NCBI GenBank assembly: GCA_964577195.1
Contig: CAZNYF010000011.1
Span: 1-32,534, forward strand
DNA from: HyVt-560 sp964577195
GTDB lineage: Bacteria > Pseudomonadota > Gammaproteobacteria > UWMA-0217
Direction of reading: 5' to 3'
Length of the DNA stretch: 32,534 bases
In this document: piece after piece, positions 16,732-24,579 of the stretch
Position numbering within the stretch: the stretch's first letter is position 1
Layout: every line of letters begins with the position of its first letter
Program-made: the position numbers and the translations under genes
The notes under the pieces: model-generated
The model's database searches: none
What the model saw: only the letters and a program-made list of their open reading frames with translations
What the model was told of the DNA's origin: nothing

Positions 16732-17477
16732 AACGATATCAAAATCCAGAACTGTACGAGCTTTTGAGTGCTGAATATGTACTCGGAACGCTGACAGGTA
16801 AAGCACGCGCACGATTTGAAAAGCTCATGCGTGAACGTCCTTACATCCAGTATTCAGTTGATCTGTGGCAGGATCGGTTTGGTTCGGCGGTTGAATGCTT
16901 GCCGGATGAAAAGCCATCCCGGCATGTGTGGGAGTCGATTCAGAAAGAGATTGGTTATCACCACTCCAGTGTAAATACCCAGCAAACTCAACCAGCAGCT
17001 ACAGAGCCGGGCTGGTTGGCAAAATTATTTGGCGGCTCCGGCGTTTGGAAGGCAGCTACGGCGGTGATGTCATTAGTTTTAGCAACCATCGTACTGTCTC
17101 CTGAAAAACCCAGCCGCCAAATGGCAATGCCAAGTTATGTCGCCGTCCTGGAAAGTGATCATCAGACGCCAATGATGGTAACCCTCGGTAATAATAGTAA
17201 GCGCGTCGTTTCGGTGCGAGTCATGGAAATGCCCCAACTCACCGCGGAACAGGATTTACAGCTTTGGGCAGTGCACGCACCTAAATCTGCACCTATTCCA
17301 ATCGGCTTGTTGCGCAAGGATAATATGGAGACTCAGCTGCAGCTGTCACCTTCCCAATGGCAACGAATTGACGGCGCAAAAACATTTGCGATCTCGTTTG
17401 AACCTAAAGGTGGCTCACCTTCCGGTCTGCCAACCGGCAAGATGATGTACAAAGGCCAGTGCCTGGATTTTATCTAG
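16728..17477 (+). CDS. RskA-family anti-sigma factor
   Basis: The 249-residue inner-membrane protein should bind and hold the upstream ECF sigma factor. The cytoplasmic N-terminus (PELYELLSAEYVLGTLTGKARARFEKLM) is the anti-sigma-binding helix bundle. One membrane helix lies near residues 110-127 (VWKAATAVMSLVLATIVL). The periplasmic domain ends in the RskA-type motif FEPKGGSPSGLPTGKMMYKG. I chose ATG 16728, which overlaps the sigma stop as ATGA and has AAGAGA 9 nt upstream; an in-frame ATG at 16719 would add only three residues and has no room for a ribosome site. Release is probably by regulated proteolysis, as in the family; the responsible protease is not in the window. Confidence 0.9.
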   Translation: MKRYQNPELYELLSAEYVLGTLTGKARARFEKLMRERPYIQYSVDLWQDRFGSAVECLPDEKPSRHVWESIQKEIGYHHSSVNTQQTQPAATEPGWLAKLFGGSGVWKAATAVMSLVLATIVLSPEKPSRQMAMPSYVAVLESDHQTPMMVTLGNNSKRVVSVRVMEMPQLTAEQDLQLWAVHAPKSAPIPIGLLRKDNMETQLQLSPSQWQRIDGAKTFAISFEPKGGSPSGLPTGKMMYKGQCLDFI

Positions 17478-17484
17478 ATTATCG

Positions 17485-17569
17485 GTAGGAGCGGCGCCCC
17501 GCCGCGAATAGGGTGGCAAAATCATTGTTGATTGTGTGGCTGGTTTTCGCGGCGGGGCGCCGCTCCTAC
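17485..17569. repeat. REP pair in inverted orientation (REPIN-like)
   Basis: Two perfect 24-nt inverted arms at 17485-17508 and 17546-17569 begin GTAGGAGCGGCGCCCCGCCG and are separated by 37 nt. The GTAGGAGCGGC start plus GC-rich internal palindrome is the classic REP pattern of Pseudomonas-like gammaproteobacteria. It starts 7 nt after the anti-sigma stop, so it can fold as a long hairpin and may protect or end that transcript. REPs are mobilised by REP-associated tyrosine transposases (RAYT); none is encoded in the window. Confidence 0.92.
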
Positions 17570-17610
17570 TTGCTGCAATCGGGACTCTATGATAGATTCC
17601 GGCGTCCTTT

Positions 17611-17687
17611 AGGCGCGTAGCTCAGTTGGTTAGAGCACCACCTTGACATGGTGGGGGTCGTTGGTTCGAATCCAATCGCGCCTACCA
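17611..17687 (+). tRNA. tRNA-Val (anticodon GAC)
   Basis: A 77-nt cloverleaf including an encoded CCA. The acceptor stem AGGCGCG pairs perfectly with CGCGCCT. The D-arm is GCTCAGTTGGTTAGAGC, the anticodon stem CCACC/GGTGG encloses the loop TTGACAT with GAC at 17645-17647, and the T-arm contains GGTTCGAATCC. It reads GUC/GUU valine codons. A TATGAT at 17588-17593 is a plausible -10 box. Confidence 0.97.
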
Positions 17688-17739
17688 AATTTATTTGGTA
17701 GGGCAGAAATTAGTTAAGAATTAGCGCCTCCAGATATAC

Positions 17740-17770
17740 GGCATCGCCTCTTGCGGTGCCTTTTTCGTTT
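17740..17770 (+). terminator. Rho-independent terminator or attenuator upstream of thrS
   Basis: GGCATCGC (17740-17747) and GCGGTGCC (17753-17760) form an 8-bp stem with one G-T pair and a CTCTT loop. TTTTTCGTTTT follows directly. It can end the tRNA-Val transcript. Because it lies 49-79 nt before the thrS start, it could also act as an attenuator in the thrS leader. Confidence 0.75.
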
Positions 17771-17818
17771 TAGCAACACGTGGCCTTTGGTAGTGGTCAC
17801 CACTGACAGGAATAAGCT

Positions 17819-19567
17819 ATGCCCCAAATTACACTCCCCGACGGTTCCGTTAAATCTTTTGATCAAGCTGTGTCTGTGTTCGATGTGGCAATGGATATTG
17901 GCCCAGGTCTGGCTAAAGCGACGCTCGCCGGTAATGTCGACGGAGATATCGTTGATGCCAGTTATCTCATCGAAAATGATGCGTCGCTGAGTATTATCAC
18001 TGCCAAAAATGACGAAGGGCTTGAAATACTGCGTCACTCCACTGCGCATCTTCTCGCTCAGGCAGTGCAAAGATCATTTCCAACGGCTCAGGTCACAATT
18101 GGCCCGGTCATTGATGATGGTTTTTTCTACGATTTCGCTTTTGAACGTCCCTTCACCACTGAAGATCTGATCGTGATTGAAAAAGTCATGAAAGAGATTG
18201 TTAAGGAGAATATTCCTCTTGAGCGATCCACGATGCCGCGCGACGATGCTGTCGAGTTTTTCAAGGAAAAAGGTGAAGCGTACAAGGCTGAAATTATTGG
18301 TTCGATTCCTGCTGATCAAGATATTTCACTGTATCGACAAGGCGAGTTTATTGACCTATGTCGCGGAACGCATGTGCCTTCAACGGGAAAGCTGGGGTCT
18401 TTTAAGCTGACCAAGGTAGCTGGCGCTTACTGGCGTGGCGATTCAAAGAACGAAATGCTGCAACGGATTTACGGTACAGCCTGGCCGGACAAAAAGCAGC
18501 TCAAAGCCTATCTGCATCGGATTGAAGAAGCAGAAAAGCGTGATCATCGTAGAATCGGCAAGCAACTGGATTTTTTCCATATTCAAGAAGAAGCGCCCGG
18601 CATGGTTTTTTGGCACGCCGATGGCTGGACGATTTACCAGCAGATTCAGGATTACATGCGCGAAGAGCAACGACTACGTGGCTATCGAGAAATCAATACG
18701 CCTGAAGTCGTCGATTATTCTTTGTGGGAGCGCTCCGGTCATGCCGATAAGTTTGGCGACAATATGTTTACGGTCGAGTCGGAAGGGCGCAACTACGCCA
18801 TCAAGCCGATGAATTGCCCTTGCCATGTGCAAGTCTTTAATCAAGGCCTGAAGAGCTACCGGGATTTGCCGTTAAAACTGGCTGAGTTTGGGTCTTGTCA
18901 TCGCAACGAGCCGTCTGGGTCGTTACATGGGTTAATGCGCGTGCGTGGNNNNNNNNNNNNNNNNNNNNNNNNNNNNNNNNNNNNNNNNNNNNNNNNNNNN
19001 NNNNNNNNNNNNNNNNNNNNNNNNNNNNNNNNNNNNNNNNNNNNNNNNAAAGATTGTCTTGAGCGCGTCTGGCAGTGTGGCACTATTCAGGTAGATTTCT
19101 CCATGCCGGGGCGTCTTGATGCGCAATATGTGGCTGAAGATGGCTCGCGTCAGGTGCCGGTCATGCTGCATCGGGCGATTCTCGGTTCTTTCGAGCGATT
19201 TATCGGTATTTTGATCGAACAATTTGAAGGAAAATTTCCATTATGGCTCGCGCCAAAACAGATTGTGGTGATGAATATTACGGATCGTCAGGCGGATTAC
19301 GTAGAAGAAGTGACCAATACCTTGAAAAATAACGGCTTCAGAGCGTCAGCGGACTTGAGAAATGAGAAGATTGGCTTTAAAATCCGCGAGCACACTTTGC
19401 AGCGTGTTCCGTATCTGCTGGTCGCAGGGGATAAAGAGGTCGAATCCAATTCGGTTTCGGTGCGTACCAGAAGCGGCGAAGACTTAGGCGTTATGACGCT
19501 TGATACGCTGTCAAAGCTACTCACTGACGAGGTCGCTAACCACGGCTCTGTTGTCAGTGATTCGTAA
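17819..19567 (+). CDS. thrS: Threonyl-tRNA synthetase (internal gap)
   Basis: This class II synthetase charges tRNA-Thr. Visible parts are the N-terminal TGS domain (MPQITLPDGSVKSFDQAV), the editing domain with HSTAHLLAQAVQ and CRGTHVPSTG, the catalytic core with YAIKPMNCPCHVQVF (zinc Cys) and CHRNEPSGSLHGLMRVR, then HRAILGSFERFIGIL (zinc His) and the anticodon-binding domain LRNEKIGFKIREHTL. The 100-N gap at 18949-19048 removes the motif containing the third zinc ligand (DDAHIF in E. coli). By alignment with E. coli ThrS about 94 residues are missing, which would restore a 642-residue protein, so the gene is almost certainly intact. AGGA lies 8 nt before the ATG. Confidence 0.97.
   Translation: MPQITLPDGSVKSFDQAVSVFDVAMDIGPGLAKATLAGNVDGDIVDASYLIENDASLSIITAKNDEGLEILRHSTAHLLAQAVQRSFPTAQVTIGPVIDDGFFYDFAFERPFTTEDLIVIEKVMKEIVKENIPLERSTMPRDDAVEFFKEKGEAYKAEIIGSIPADQDISLYRQGEFIDLCRGTHVPSTGKLGSFKLTKVAGAYWRGDSKNEMLQRIYGTAWPDKKQLKAYLHRIEEAEKRDHRRIGKQLDFFHIQEEAPGMVFWHADGWTIYQQIQDYMREEQRLRGYREINTPEVVDYSLWERSGHADKFGDNMFTVESEGRNYAIKPMNCPCHVQVFNQGLKSYRDLPLKLAEFGSCHRNEPSGSLHGLMRVRXXXXXXXXXXXXXXXXXXXXXXXXXXXXXXXXXXKDCLERVWQCGTIQVDFSMPGRLDAQYVAEDGSRQVPVMLHRAILGSFERFIGILIEQFEGKFPLWLAPKQIVVMNITDRQADYVEEVTNTLKNNGFRASADLRNEKIGFKIREHTLQRVPYLLVAGDKEVESNSVSVRTRSGEDLGVMTLDTLSKLLTDEVANHGSVVSDS
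18949..19048. other. Assembly gap (100 N) inside thrS
   Basis: Exactly 100 N. The protein on either side implies roughly 280 nt of missing sequence, so the run is a placeholder and not a measured length. Confidence 0.97.
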
Positions 19568-19587
19568 TTAGTTTGGAGGATTGAAAA

Positions 19588-20109
19588 ATCGCGATAAGAA
19601 AACGGCACCGTATTGACGGTGACATTTCGGTTAAGGAAGTCAGGTTTATTGATGCAGAAGGCACCAATCATGGTGTTGTATCAATAGAAAAGGCAATGCA
19701 GTCGGCAGCGGATGCAAAATTGCAACTCGTCGAGATTGTGCCCAATGCAGAGCCACCGGTTTGCCGGATAATGGATTATGGCAAGTTTCAGTTTGAAGAA
19801 AGTAAAAAGAAACAAGCCTCCAAAAAGAAGCAGAAGCAGGTTCAGGTCAAGGAAGTTAAATTCCGGCCCGGCACTGATATCGGCGACTTTAACATCAAGT
19901 TGCGCAATTTAACGCGTTTCTTGAGCGAAGGAAATCGCGGCAAAGTCACGATCCGCTTTCGTGGTCGTGAAATGGCGCATAAGGAACTCGGCTCGGAAAT
20001 GCTCGATAGAATCGAAGCAGCGTTGGAAGATATTGCAGTGGTTGAGCAACGCGCAAAAATGGAAGGTCGGCAAATGGTAATGCTGCTGGCACCAAAGAAA
20101 GGCAAGTAA
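19588..20109 (+). CDS. infC: Translation initiation factor IF-3, AUC start
   Basis: The 173-residue protein binds the 30S subunit and checks start-codon/initiator-tRNA pairing. Family landmarks are RIDGDISVKEVRFIDAEG, VEIVPNAEPPVCRIMDYGKFQFEE, the Lys-rich linker and VKEVKFRPGTDIGDFNIK, ending in MVMLLAPKKGK. The only in-frame ATG (19696) would remove 36 conserved N-terminal residues. Between the in-frame TGA at 19582-19584 and that ATG there is no ATG, GTG, TTG or CTG. ATC at 19588, 8 nt after a perfect GGAGG (19575-19579), is the likely start. A rare start codon is a known IF-3 feature (AUU in E. coli) that lets IF-3 repress its own translation. The start is 20 nt after thrS. Confidence 0.94.
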   Translation: MAIRKRHRIDGDISVKEVRFIDAEGTNHGVVSIEKAMQSAADAKLQLVEIVPNAEPPVCRIMDYGKFQFEESKKKQASKKKQKQVQVKEVKFRPGTDIGDFNIKLRNLTRFLSEGNRGKVTIRFRGREMAHKELGSEMLDRIEAALEDIAVVEQRAKMEGRQMVMLLAPKKGK

Positions 20110-20118
20110 AATAGATTT

Positions 20119-20150
20119 GAGAAAATTGATGCTCGACGATCAGTTTTCTT
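20119..20150 (+). promoter_or_regulatory. Hairpin in the infC-rpmI spacer, possible L20 operator
   Basis: AGAAAATTGA (20120-20129) and TCAGTTTTCT (20140-20149) form a 10-bp stem with one G-T pair and a 10-nt loop; a G-T pair can extend it. It fills most of the 67-nt spacer before rpmI. In E. coli, ribosomal protein L20 represses rpmI-rplT translation through RNA structure in this same region. A role as L20 operator is inferred from position only. A weak terminator is another option (TTTTCTTAATTATTT follows). Confidence 0.45.
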
Positions 20151-20176
20151 AATTATTTAGTAAATTGGAGTAAGTA

Positions 20177-20374
20177 ATGCCCAAAATGAAGACTAACCGT
20201 GGTGCTGCTAAGCGCTTTCGCAAAACTGCCTCTGGTGGTTTCAAGCGTGGCCAAAGCTTTCGTCGCCATATTTTAACCAAGAAAAACACCAAGCGTTTGC
20301 GTCAGCTACGCAGCCCGGCAACTGTTGCGGCCTGTGATGTAGCTTCAATACGTCAAATGCTTCCGTATAGTTAA
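20177..20374 (+). CDS. rpmI: 50S ribosomal protein L35
   Basis: The protein has 65 residues, the normal bacterial length. It starts MPKMKTNRGAAKRFRKTASG and continues with the family's HILTKKNTKRLRQLR, then the C-terminal VASIRQMLPY. It is small and very basic and sits within the large subunit. GGAG lies 7 nt before the ATG. It is co-transcribed with rplT 13 nt downstream and follows infC, the standard IF3-L35-L20 operon. Confidence 0.98.
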   Translation: MPKMKTNRGAAKRFRKTASGGFKRGQSFRRHILTKKNTKRLRQLRSPATVAACDVASIRQMLPYS

Positions 20375-20387
20375 CGAGGACTGAACA

Positions 20388-20744
20388 ATGCCAAGAGTTA
20401 AAAGAGGCGTAACTGCCCGCGCCCGGCACAAAAAAGTATTAAAAAAGGCTAAAGGCTATTATGGAGCCAGAAGCCGTGTGTATCGGGTTGCCAACCAGGC
20501 TGTAACCAAAGCAGGTCAATATGCTTACCGTGATCGTCGCCAGCGCAAACGCCAGTTTCGCCGCTTGTGGATTACGCGTATTAATGCCGCAGCACGGATG
20601 TTTGATATGTCATACAGCCGTTTTATCAATGGTCTGAGCAAGGCCGAGATTCAGATTGATCGCAAGATGCTTGCTGATCTCGCTGTGCATGATATTGATG
20701 CCTTTGGAAAAATTGCTGAAAAGGCAAAAGGCGCACTCGCCTAA
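20388..20744 (+). CDS. rplT: 50S ribosomal protein L20
   Basis: The 118-residue protein equals E. coli L20 in length. It starts MPRVKRGVTARARHKKVLKKAKGYYGARSR and contains AYRDRRQRKRQFRRLWITRINAA and SRFINGLSKAEI, all family signatures. L20 binds 23S rRNA early in large-subunit assembly and in enteric bacteria also represses its own operon. GAGG lies 8 nt upstream. A strong terminator follows at 20758-20794. Confidence 0.98.
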   Translation: MPRVKRGVTARARHKKVLKKAKGYYGARSRVYRVANQAVTKAGQYAYRDRRQRKRQFRRLWITRINAAARMFDMSYSRFINGLSKAEIQIDRKMLADLAVHDIDAFGKIAEKAKGALA

Positions 20745-20757
20745 GAAGTACTGAGCG

Positions 20758-20794
20758 GGTCAGCTCAGGGACTAACCCTGGCTGACCTGTTTTT
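20758..20794 (+). terminator. Rho-independent terminator between rplT and pheS
   Basis: Arms 20758-20770 and 20776-20787 form a 12-bp GC-rich stem with one bulged T and an ACTAA loop, followed by TGTTTTTATTT. It ends the infC-rpmI-rplT transcript or attenuates into pheST. E. coli has a Phe-rich pheM leader peptide at this position; the DNA here shows no ATG followed by Phe codons, so classical pheM-type attenuation is not supported. Confidence 0.88.
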
Positions 20795-20858
20795 ATTTAG
20801 GTGCTTATTTACCAGAAATCTACTGGGGAACTCTCCCTACTCTCTGGAACTAGAATCT

Positions 20859-21890
20859 ATGACCACTGCTACTGTGCTCGACGACCTGCTGGCCGAGATT
20901 ACGCAATCCATTAATGATGTTCAGGATATCAATGATCTTGAAGCGCTAAGGGTTAAGTATCTGGGCAAAAAAGGGGTGCTGACCGAGCAGCTCAAAGCAT
21001 TGGGCAAACTGCCGGCGGATGAACGTCCTAAAGCCGGACAGGCCATTAACAAAGCAAAAAAATCTGTTGCTGGTTTGCTTGCAACCCATAAAGTTTCGTT
21101 AGAGAAACGTGCGCTGGAAGAAAAACTCGCCAGCGAAGCTATTGATATCAGTTTGCCCGGGCGAAAAACTGAGCCAGGCGGATTACATCCTGTGACACTG
21201 ACTACCAATCGTATTGTCGAGTTACTCTCACAGGTGGGTTTTAGTGTAGCGCAGGGGCCCGAAATTGAAGATGACTATCATAACTTCGAAGCACTGAATA
21301 TTCCTTCCCATCATCCAGCCCGCGCGATGCACGATACGTTTTATTTTGGTGATGGACGATTACTAAGAACGCATACCTCATCGGTTCAGGTGCGCGTAAT
21401 GACTGAACAGGAACCACCGCTACGAATTATCGCGCCGGGGCGAGTCTATCGCTGTGATTCTGACTTGACTCATACACCCATGTTTCATCAGGTTGAAGGT
21501 TTACTGGTCGATAAAGATGTCACTTTCGCTGATCTAAAAGGCATGTTGGATCAGTTCCTCAAAGCCTTCTTTGAGAATGATGATCTGAGCACCCGTTTTC
21601 GACCTTCCTATTTCCCATTCACAGAACCCTCGGCAGAGGTCGATATTGAATGTGTGATGTGCGGTGGCGAAGGTTGTCGGGTTTGTAGCCATACCGGCTG
21701 GATTGAAATTTTGGGTTGCGGCATGGTGCATCCAGCCGTGTTCAGGCATGTGAATATTGATAGCGAAGTGTATACCGGTTATGCATTTGGTCTGGGTGTT
21801 GAGCGTCTTTCGATGCTGCGCTATGGCGTTAATGACTTACGCCTGTTTTTTGAAAATGATCTGCGATTCTTGAGGCAGTTTGCATCATGA
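20859..21890 (+). CDS. pheS: Phenylalanyl-tRNA synthetase alpha subunit
   Basis: The 343-residue class II catalytic subunit of the alpha2-beta2 enzyme that charges tRNA-Phe. An N-terminal coiled coil (about 1-85, with VKYLGKKGVLTEQLK) contacts tRNA. The catalytic domain has HPARAMHDTFYF, LRTHTSSVQVRVM, VYRCDSDLTHTPMFHQVEGL, FTEPSAEVDIEC and GYAFGLGVERLSMLRYGVNDLR (motif 3). It is a little longer than E. coli PheS (327). An insert ECVMCGGEGCRVCSHTGW carries four Cys and could be a metal-binding knuckle; the equivalent region is Cys-rich in many relatives. The stop overlaps the pheT start by 4 nt. Confidence 0.97.
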   Translation: MTTATVLDDLLAEITQSINDVQDINDLEALRVKYLGKKGVLTEQLKALGKLPADERPKAGQAINKAKKSVAGLLATHKVSLEKRALEEKLASEAIDISLPGRKTEPGGLHPVTLTTNRIVELLSQVGFSVAQGPEIEDDYHNFEALNIPSHHPARAMHDTFYFGDGRLLRTHTSSVQVRVMTEQEPPLRIIAPGRVYRCDSDLTHTPMFHQVEGLLVDKDVTFADLKGMLDQFLKAFFENDDLSTRFRPSYFPFTEPSAEVDIECVMCGGEGCRVCSHTGWIEILGCGMVHPAVFRHVNIDSEVYTGYAFGLGVERLSMLRYGVNDLRLFFENDLRFLRQFAS

Positions 21891-24271
21891 AAATCAATGA
21901 ATCCTGGTTAAGAGAATTTACCGACCCCGACATGAGTGTCGAAGAAATCGGTGCCGCGTTGACTATGGCGGGCTTGGAACTGGATAGCATCGAGCCTGCG
22001 GCTGCGCCATTTTCAAGCGTTGTGGTGGCGAGAATTGAATCGATTGCCGCTCACCCTGATGCTGATAAGTTACGAGTGTGTCAGGTCAATGCCGGTGATG
22101 ATTCGCTAAGACAAGTTGTTTGCGGCGCAGCCAATGCCGCAGAAGGGATGATCGTCGCACTGGCTGAAGTTGGTGCAGAACTACCTGGCGGGATGACAAT
22201 TGGTGACGCTAAACTGCGTGGTGTTGAGTCATCAGGGATGCTTTGTTCGGCGTCAGAGCTGGGTTTGGAAGATGCTTCGGCAGGCATCATGTCATTACCA
22301 GAGTCAGCTGAGATTGGTCTGGACTTACGTGAATATCTGGATCTTGATGATCAGATTCTTGATATTGACCTCACCCCCAATCGGGCTGACTGCTTCTCGG
22401 TGATTGGCGTTGCCCGTGAGTTGGCCATTATCGCTGACCAGCGCTTCCATCAAGAAGATATCAGACCTTTTAAACCACAGATTAACAATCAGATACAGGT
22501 TTCAGTTCAGGCGAATAAAGCCTGTCCTGTGTATGCCGGGCGAATCATCAAAAGCGTTCAATTTGATGCACAAACCCCTATCTGGATGAAAGAGCGGCTT
22601 CGTCGCTGCGGAATTCGCAGCCTCAACGCCATTGTTGATATCACCAATTATGTGATGCTCGAAACGGGGCAACCCATGCATGCCTATGATCTCGACAAGC
22701 TGGAGGGTCAGATTGTGGTCAGGTTTGCCAACGACAAGGAAAAGCTGACTTTACTTGATGGGAATGAAGTGGAGTTGAAGAGCGATACACTAGTGATTGC
22801 TGACAACGTACAAGCATTGGCGCTGGCAGGCATTATGGGAGGCGAAAACTCCGCCATCACTGATGCTACAACCGATATCTGTTTGGAAAGTGCCTTTTTC
22901 CCCCCTGTGCTGATTGCTGGTAAAGCACGTCAATACGGTTTGCACACCGAATCCTCTCATCGCTTTGAACGCGGAGTGGATTTTACGCTGCAGGTCCATG
23001 CCATAGAGCGAGCGACTGGGTTAATTCTGGAGATTTGTGGCGGCCGCCCGGGGCCTAACAACTTGCAAATTAATCACAATGCACTGCCGGGTATAGAGAC
23101 CATCACTTTGCATCGCGACAGCATCGCGCGAATGCTCGGTATCCAGCTTGAAGATGCTGTGATCACCAAGATGTTTATCGGCCTGGGTTGCGAAACGTTG
23201 TTATTGAATGAATTCTGGCATGTCATACCACCGGCTTTTCGGTTTGATCTCAAACTGGGCGTTGATCTGATCGAAGAAGTTGCCAGACTCTATGGCTATG
23301 ACAATATTCCCTCCAGAAGTCGCAGTTGGGCGCCGGTTATTGAAAAGCAGTTGGAAACAAAAGTTTCGACTGGTCGTTTGAAAGCTGGCTTGAACGAACT
23401 CGGCTATCAAGAGGTGATTACTTATAGTTTTGTTGATGCCGGCATTGAGAAAGCCATACATCCCGGTTTAGAGGCTTTGCCATTAGCCAATCCAATTTCT
23501 GCGGATCTGGCTGTGATGCGAACCACTTTATGGGGTGGGTTACTGCGTACCGTTGGTTACAATCAGCGCCGTCAGCAAAACCGTGTGAGAATTTTTGAAA
23601 CCGGGTTAGTTTTCCTGCAAGGGAAAGAAGAAGCCGAGTTGGAACAGAAGGCGGTTTTTAGTGGCGCAATTTCTGGAGACACGCTGCCTGAACAATGGGG
23701 GCAAGCGGCTCGAAAAACTGATTTCTTTGATATCAAAGGTGATGTTGAAATACTGCTCAAAGCGGCATCATTAGATCAGCAGGTCGATTGGAGAAACTGC
23801 GATCATGCTGCTTTGCACCCTGGGCAAGCGGCTGAATTGTTTGTTGAAGGTAAGTCAATCGGATTTGTAGGCGCACTTCATCCCGGGTTGCAAAGCCAGC
23901 TTAAACTGGATTTTCCAGTGTTCCTTTTCGAATTGTCGTTGAGCGCACTCGAGCATAGAGATCTGGCGCAATTTAGCGTATTACCCAAACACCCATCGGT
24001 GCGACGCGATCTGGCATTGGTGGTTGATGAAAATGTAACTTATTCGCAGTTATCAAAAAGTATTGATGCAATGGGCTCGAAGTTAATTCGAGAATATGAA
24101 ATTTTTGATGTGTACACTGGAAAAGGCGTCACAGCTGGTCGAAAAAGCTTGGCTTTAAGCTTGATTTTACAGGACTTTTCCAGCACTCTATCTGAAGATG
24201 AAGTTGATCGGGAGATGGCAAACGTCATGGAAAGCCTTCAAACCGATATCGGCGCCACCTTGCGGGAGTAG
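21887..24271 (+). CDS. pheT: Phenylalanyl-tRNA synthetase beta subunit
   Basis: The 794-residue beta subunit (E. coli 795) supplies tRNA recognition and editing. Domains in order: tRNA-binding EMAPII-like domain (about 39-150, with AHPDADKLRVCQVNAG and LRGVESSGMLCSASELG); B3/B4 editing domain (about 210-380, LNAIVDITNYVMLETGQPMHAYD, SSHRFERGVDF); B5 domain (about 400-475); a catalytic-like core (ANPISADLAVMRTTLWGGLLRTVGYNQRR); and a C-terminal ferredoxin-fold anticodon-binding domain (LPKHPSVRRDLALVVDENV...). Start ATG lies in an ATGA overlap with pheS, giving coupled synthesis of the subunits. It is followed after 2 nt by ihfA. Confidence 0.98.
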   Translation: MKINESWLREFTDPDMSVEEIGAALTMAGLELDSIEPAAAPFSSVVVARIESIAAHPDADKLRVCQVNAGDDSLRQVVCGAANAAEGMIVALAEVGAELPGGMTIGDAKLRGVESSGMLCSASELGLEDASAGIMSLPESAEIGLDLREYLDLDDQILDIDLTPNRADCFSVIGVARELAIIADQRFHQEDIRPFKPQINNQIQVSVQANKACPVYAGRIIKSVQFDAQTPIWMKERLRRCGIRSLNAIVDITNYVMLETGQPMHAYDLDKLEGQIVVRFANDKEKLTLLDGNEVELKSDTLVIADNVQALALAGIMGGENSAITDATTDICLESAFFPPVLIAGKARQYGLHTESSHRFERGVDFTLQVHAIERATGLILEICGGRPGPNNLQINHNALPGIETITLHRDSIARMLGIQLEDAVITKMFIGLGCETLLLNEFWHVIPPAFRFDLKLGVDLIEEVARLYGYDNIPSRSRSWAPVIEKQLETKVSTGRLKAGLNELGYQEVITYSFVDAGIEKAIHPGLEALPLANPISADLAVMRTTLWGGLLRTVGYNQRRQQNRVRIFETGLVFLQGKEEAELEQKAVFSGAISGDTLPEQWGQAARKTDFFDIKGDVEILLKAASLDQQVDWRNCDHAALHPGQAAELFVEGKSIGFVGALHPGLQSQLKLDFPVFLFELSLSALEHRDLAQFSVLPKHPSVRRDLALVVDENVTYSQLSKSIDAMGSKLIREYEIFDVYTGKGVTAGRKSLALSLILQDFSSTLSEDEVDREMANVMESLQTDIGATLRE

Positions 24272-24273
24272 CA

Positions 24274-24579
24274 ATGGCCTTAACAAAAGCAGACATGGCC
24301 GATCGCTTATATGAAGAACTTGGTCTGAATAAGCGGGAAGCAAAGGAATTGGTTGAGTTATTTTTCGAGGAGATTCGTTTGGCCCTGGAGGGGAGTTCAA
24401 ACGTGAAACTTTCCGGATTTGGGAATTTTATTTTGCGGGACAAGAGTCAACGTCCTGGTAGAAACCCCAAAACCGGCGAAGAAATACCCATCACAGCACG
24501 AAGAGTTGTGACTTTCCGATCCGGTCAAAAACTGAAACAACGAGTTGAGAATTATGCTGGAAGCGGGACAGGACATTGA
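24274..24579 (+). CDS. ihfA: Integration host factor subunit alpha
   Basis: The 101-residue product is nearly collinear with E. coli IHF-alpha: MALTKADMADRLYEELGLNKREAKELVELFFEEI, VKLSGFGNF, then the DNA-intercalating arm QRPGRNPKTGEEIPITARRVVTFRSGQKLKQRVEN. With the beta subunit it binds specific sites and bends DNA sharply, acting in transcription, replication and recombination. A GGGAG ribosome site overlaps the pheT stop. Lying after pheST is the usual gammaproteobacterial arrangement. The last codons overlap the following MerR-type gene by 26 nt. Confidence 0.97.
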   Translation: MALTKADMADRLYEELGLNKREAKELVELFFEEIRLALEGSSNVKLSGFGNFILRDKSQRPGRNPKTGEEIPITARRVVTFRSGQKLKQRVENYAGSGTGH

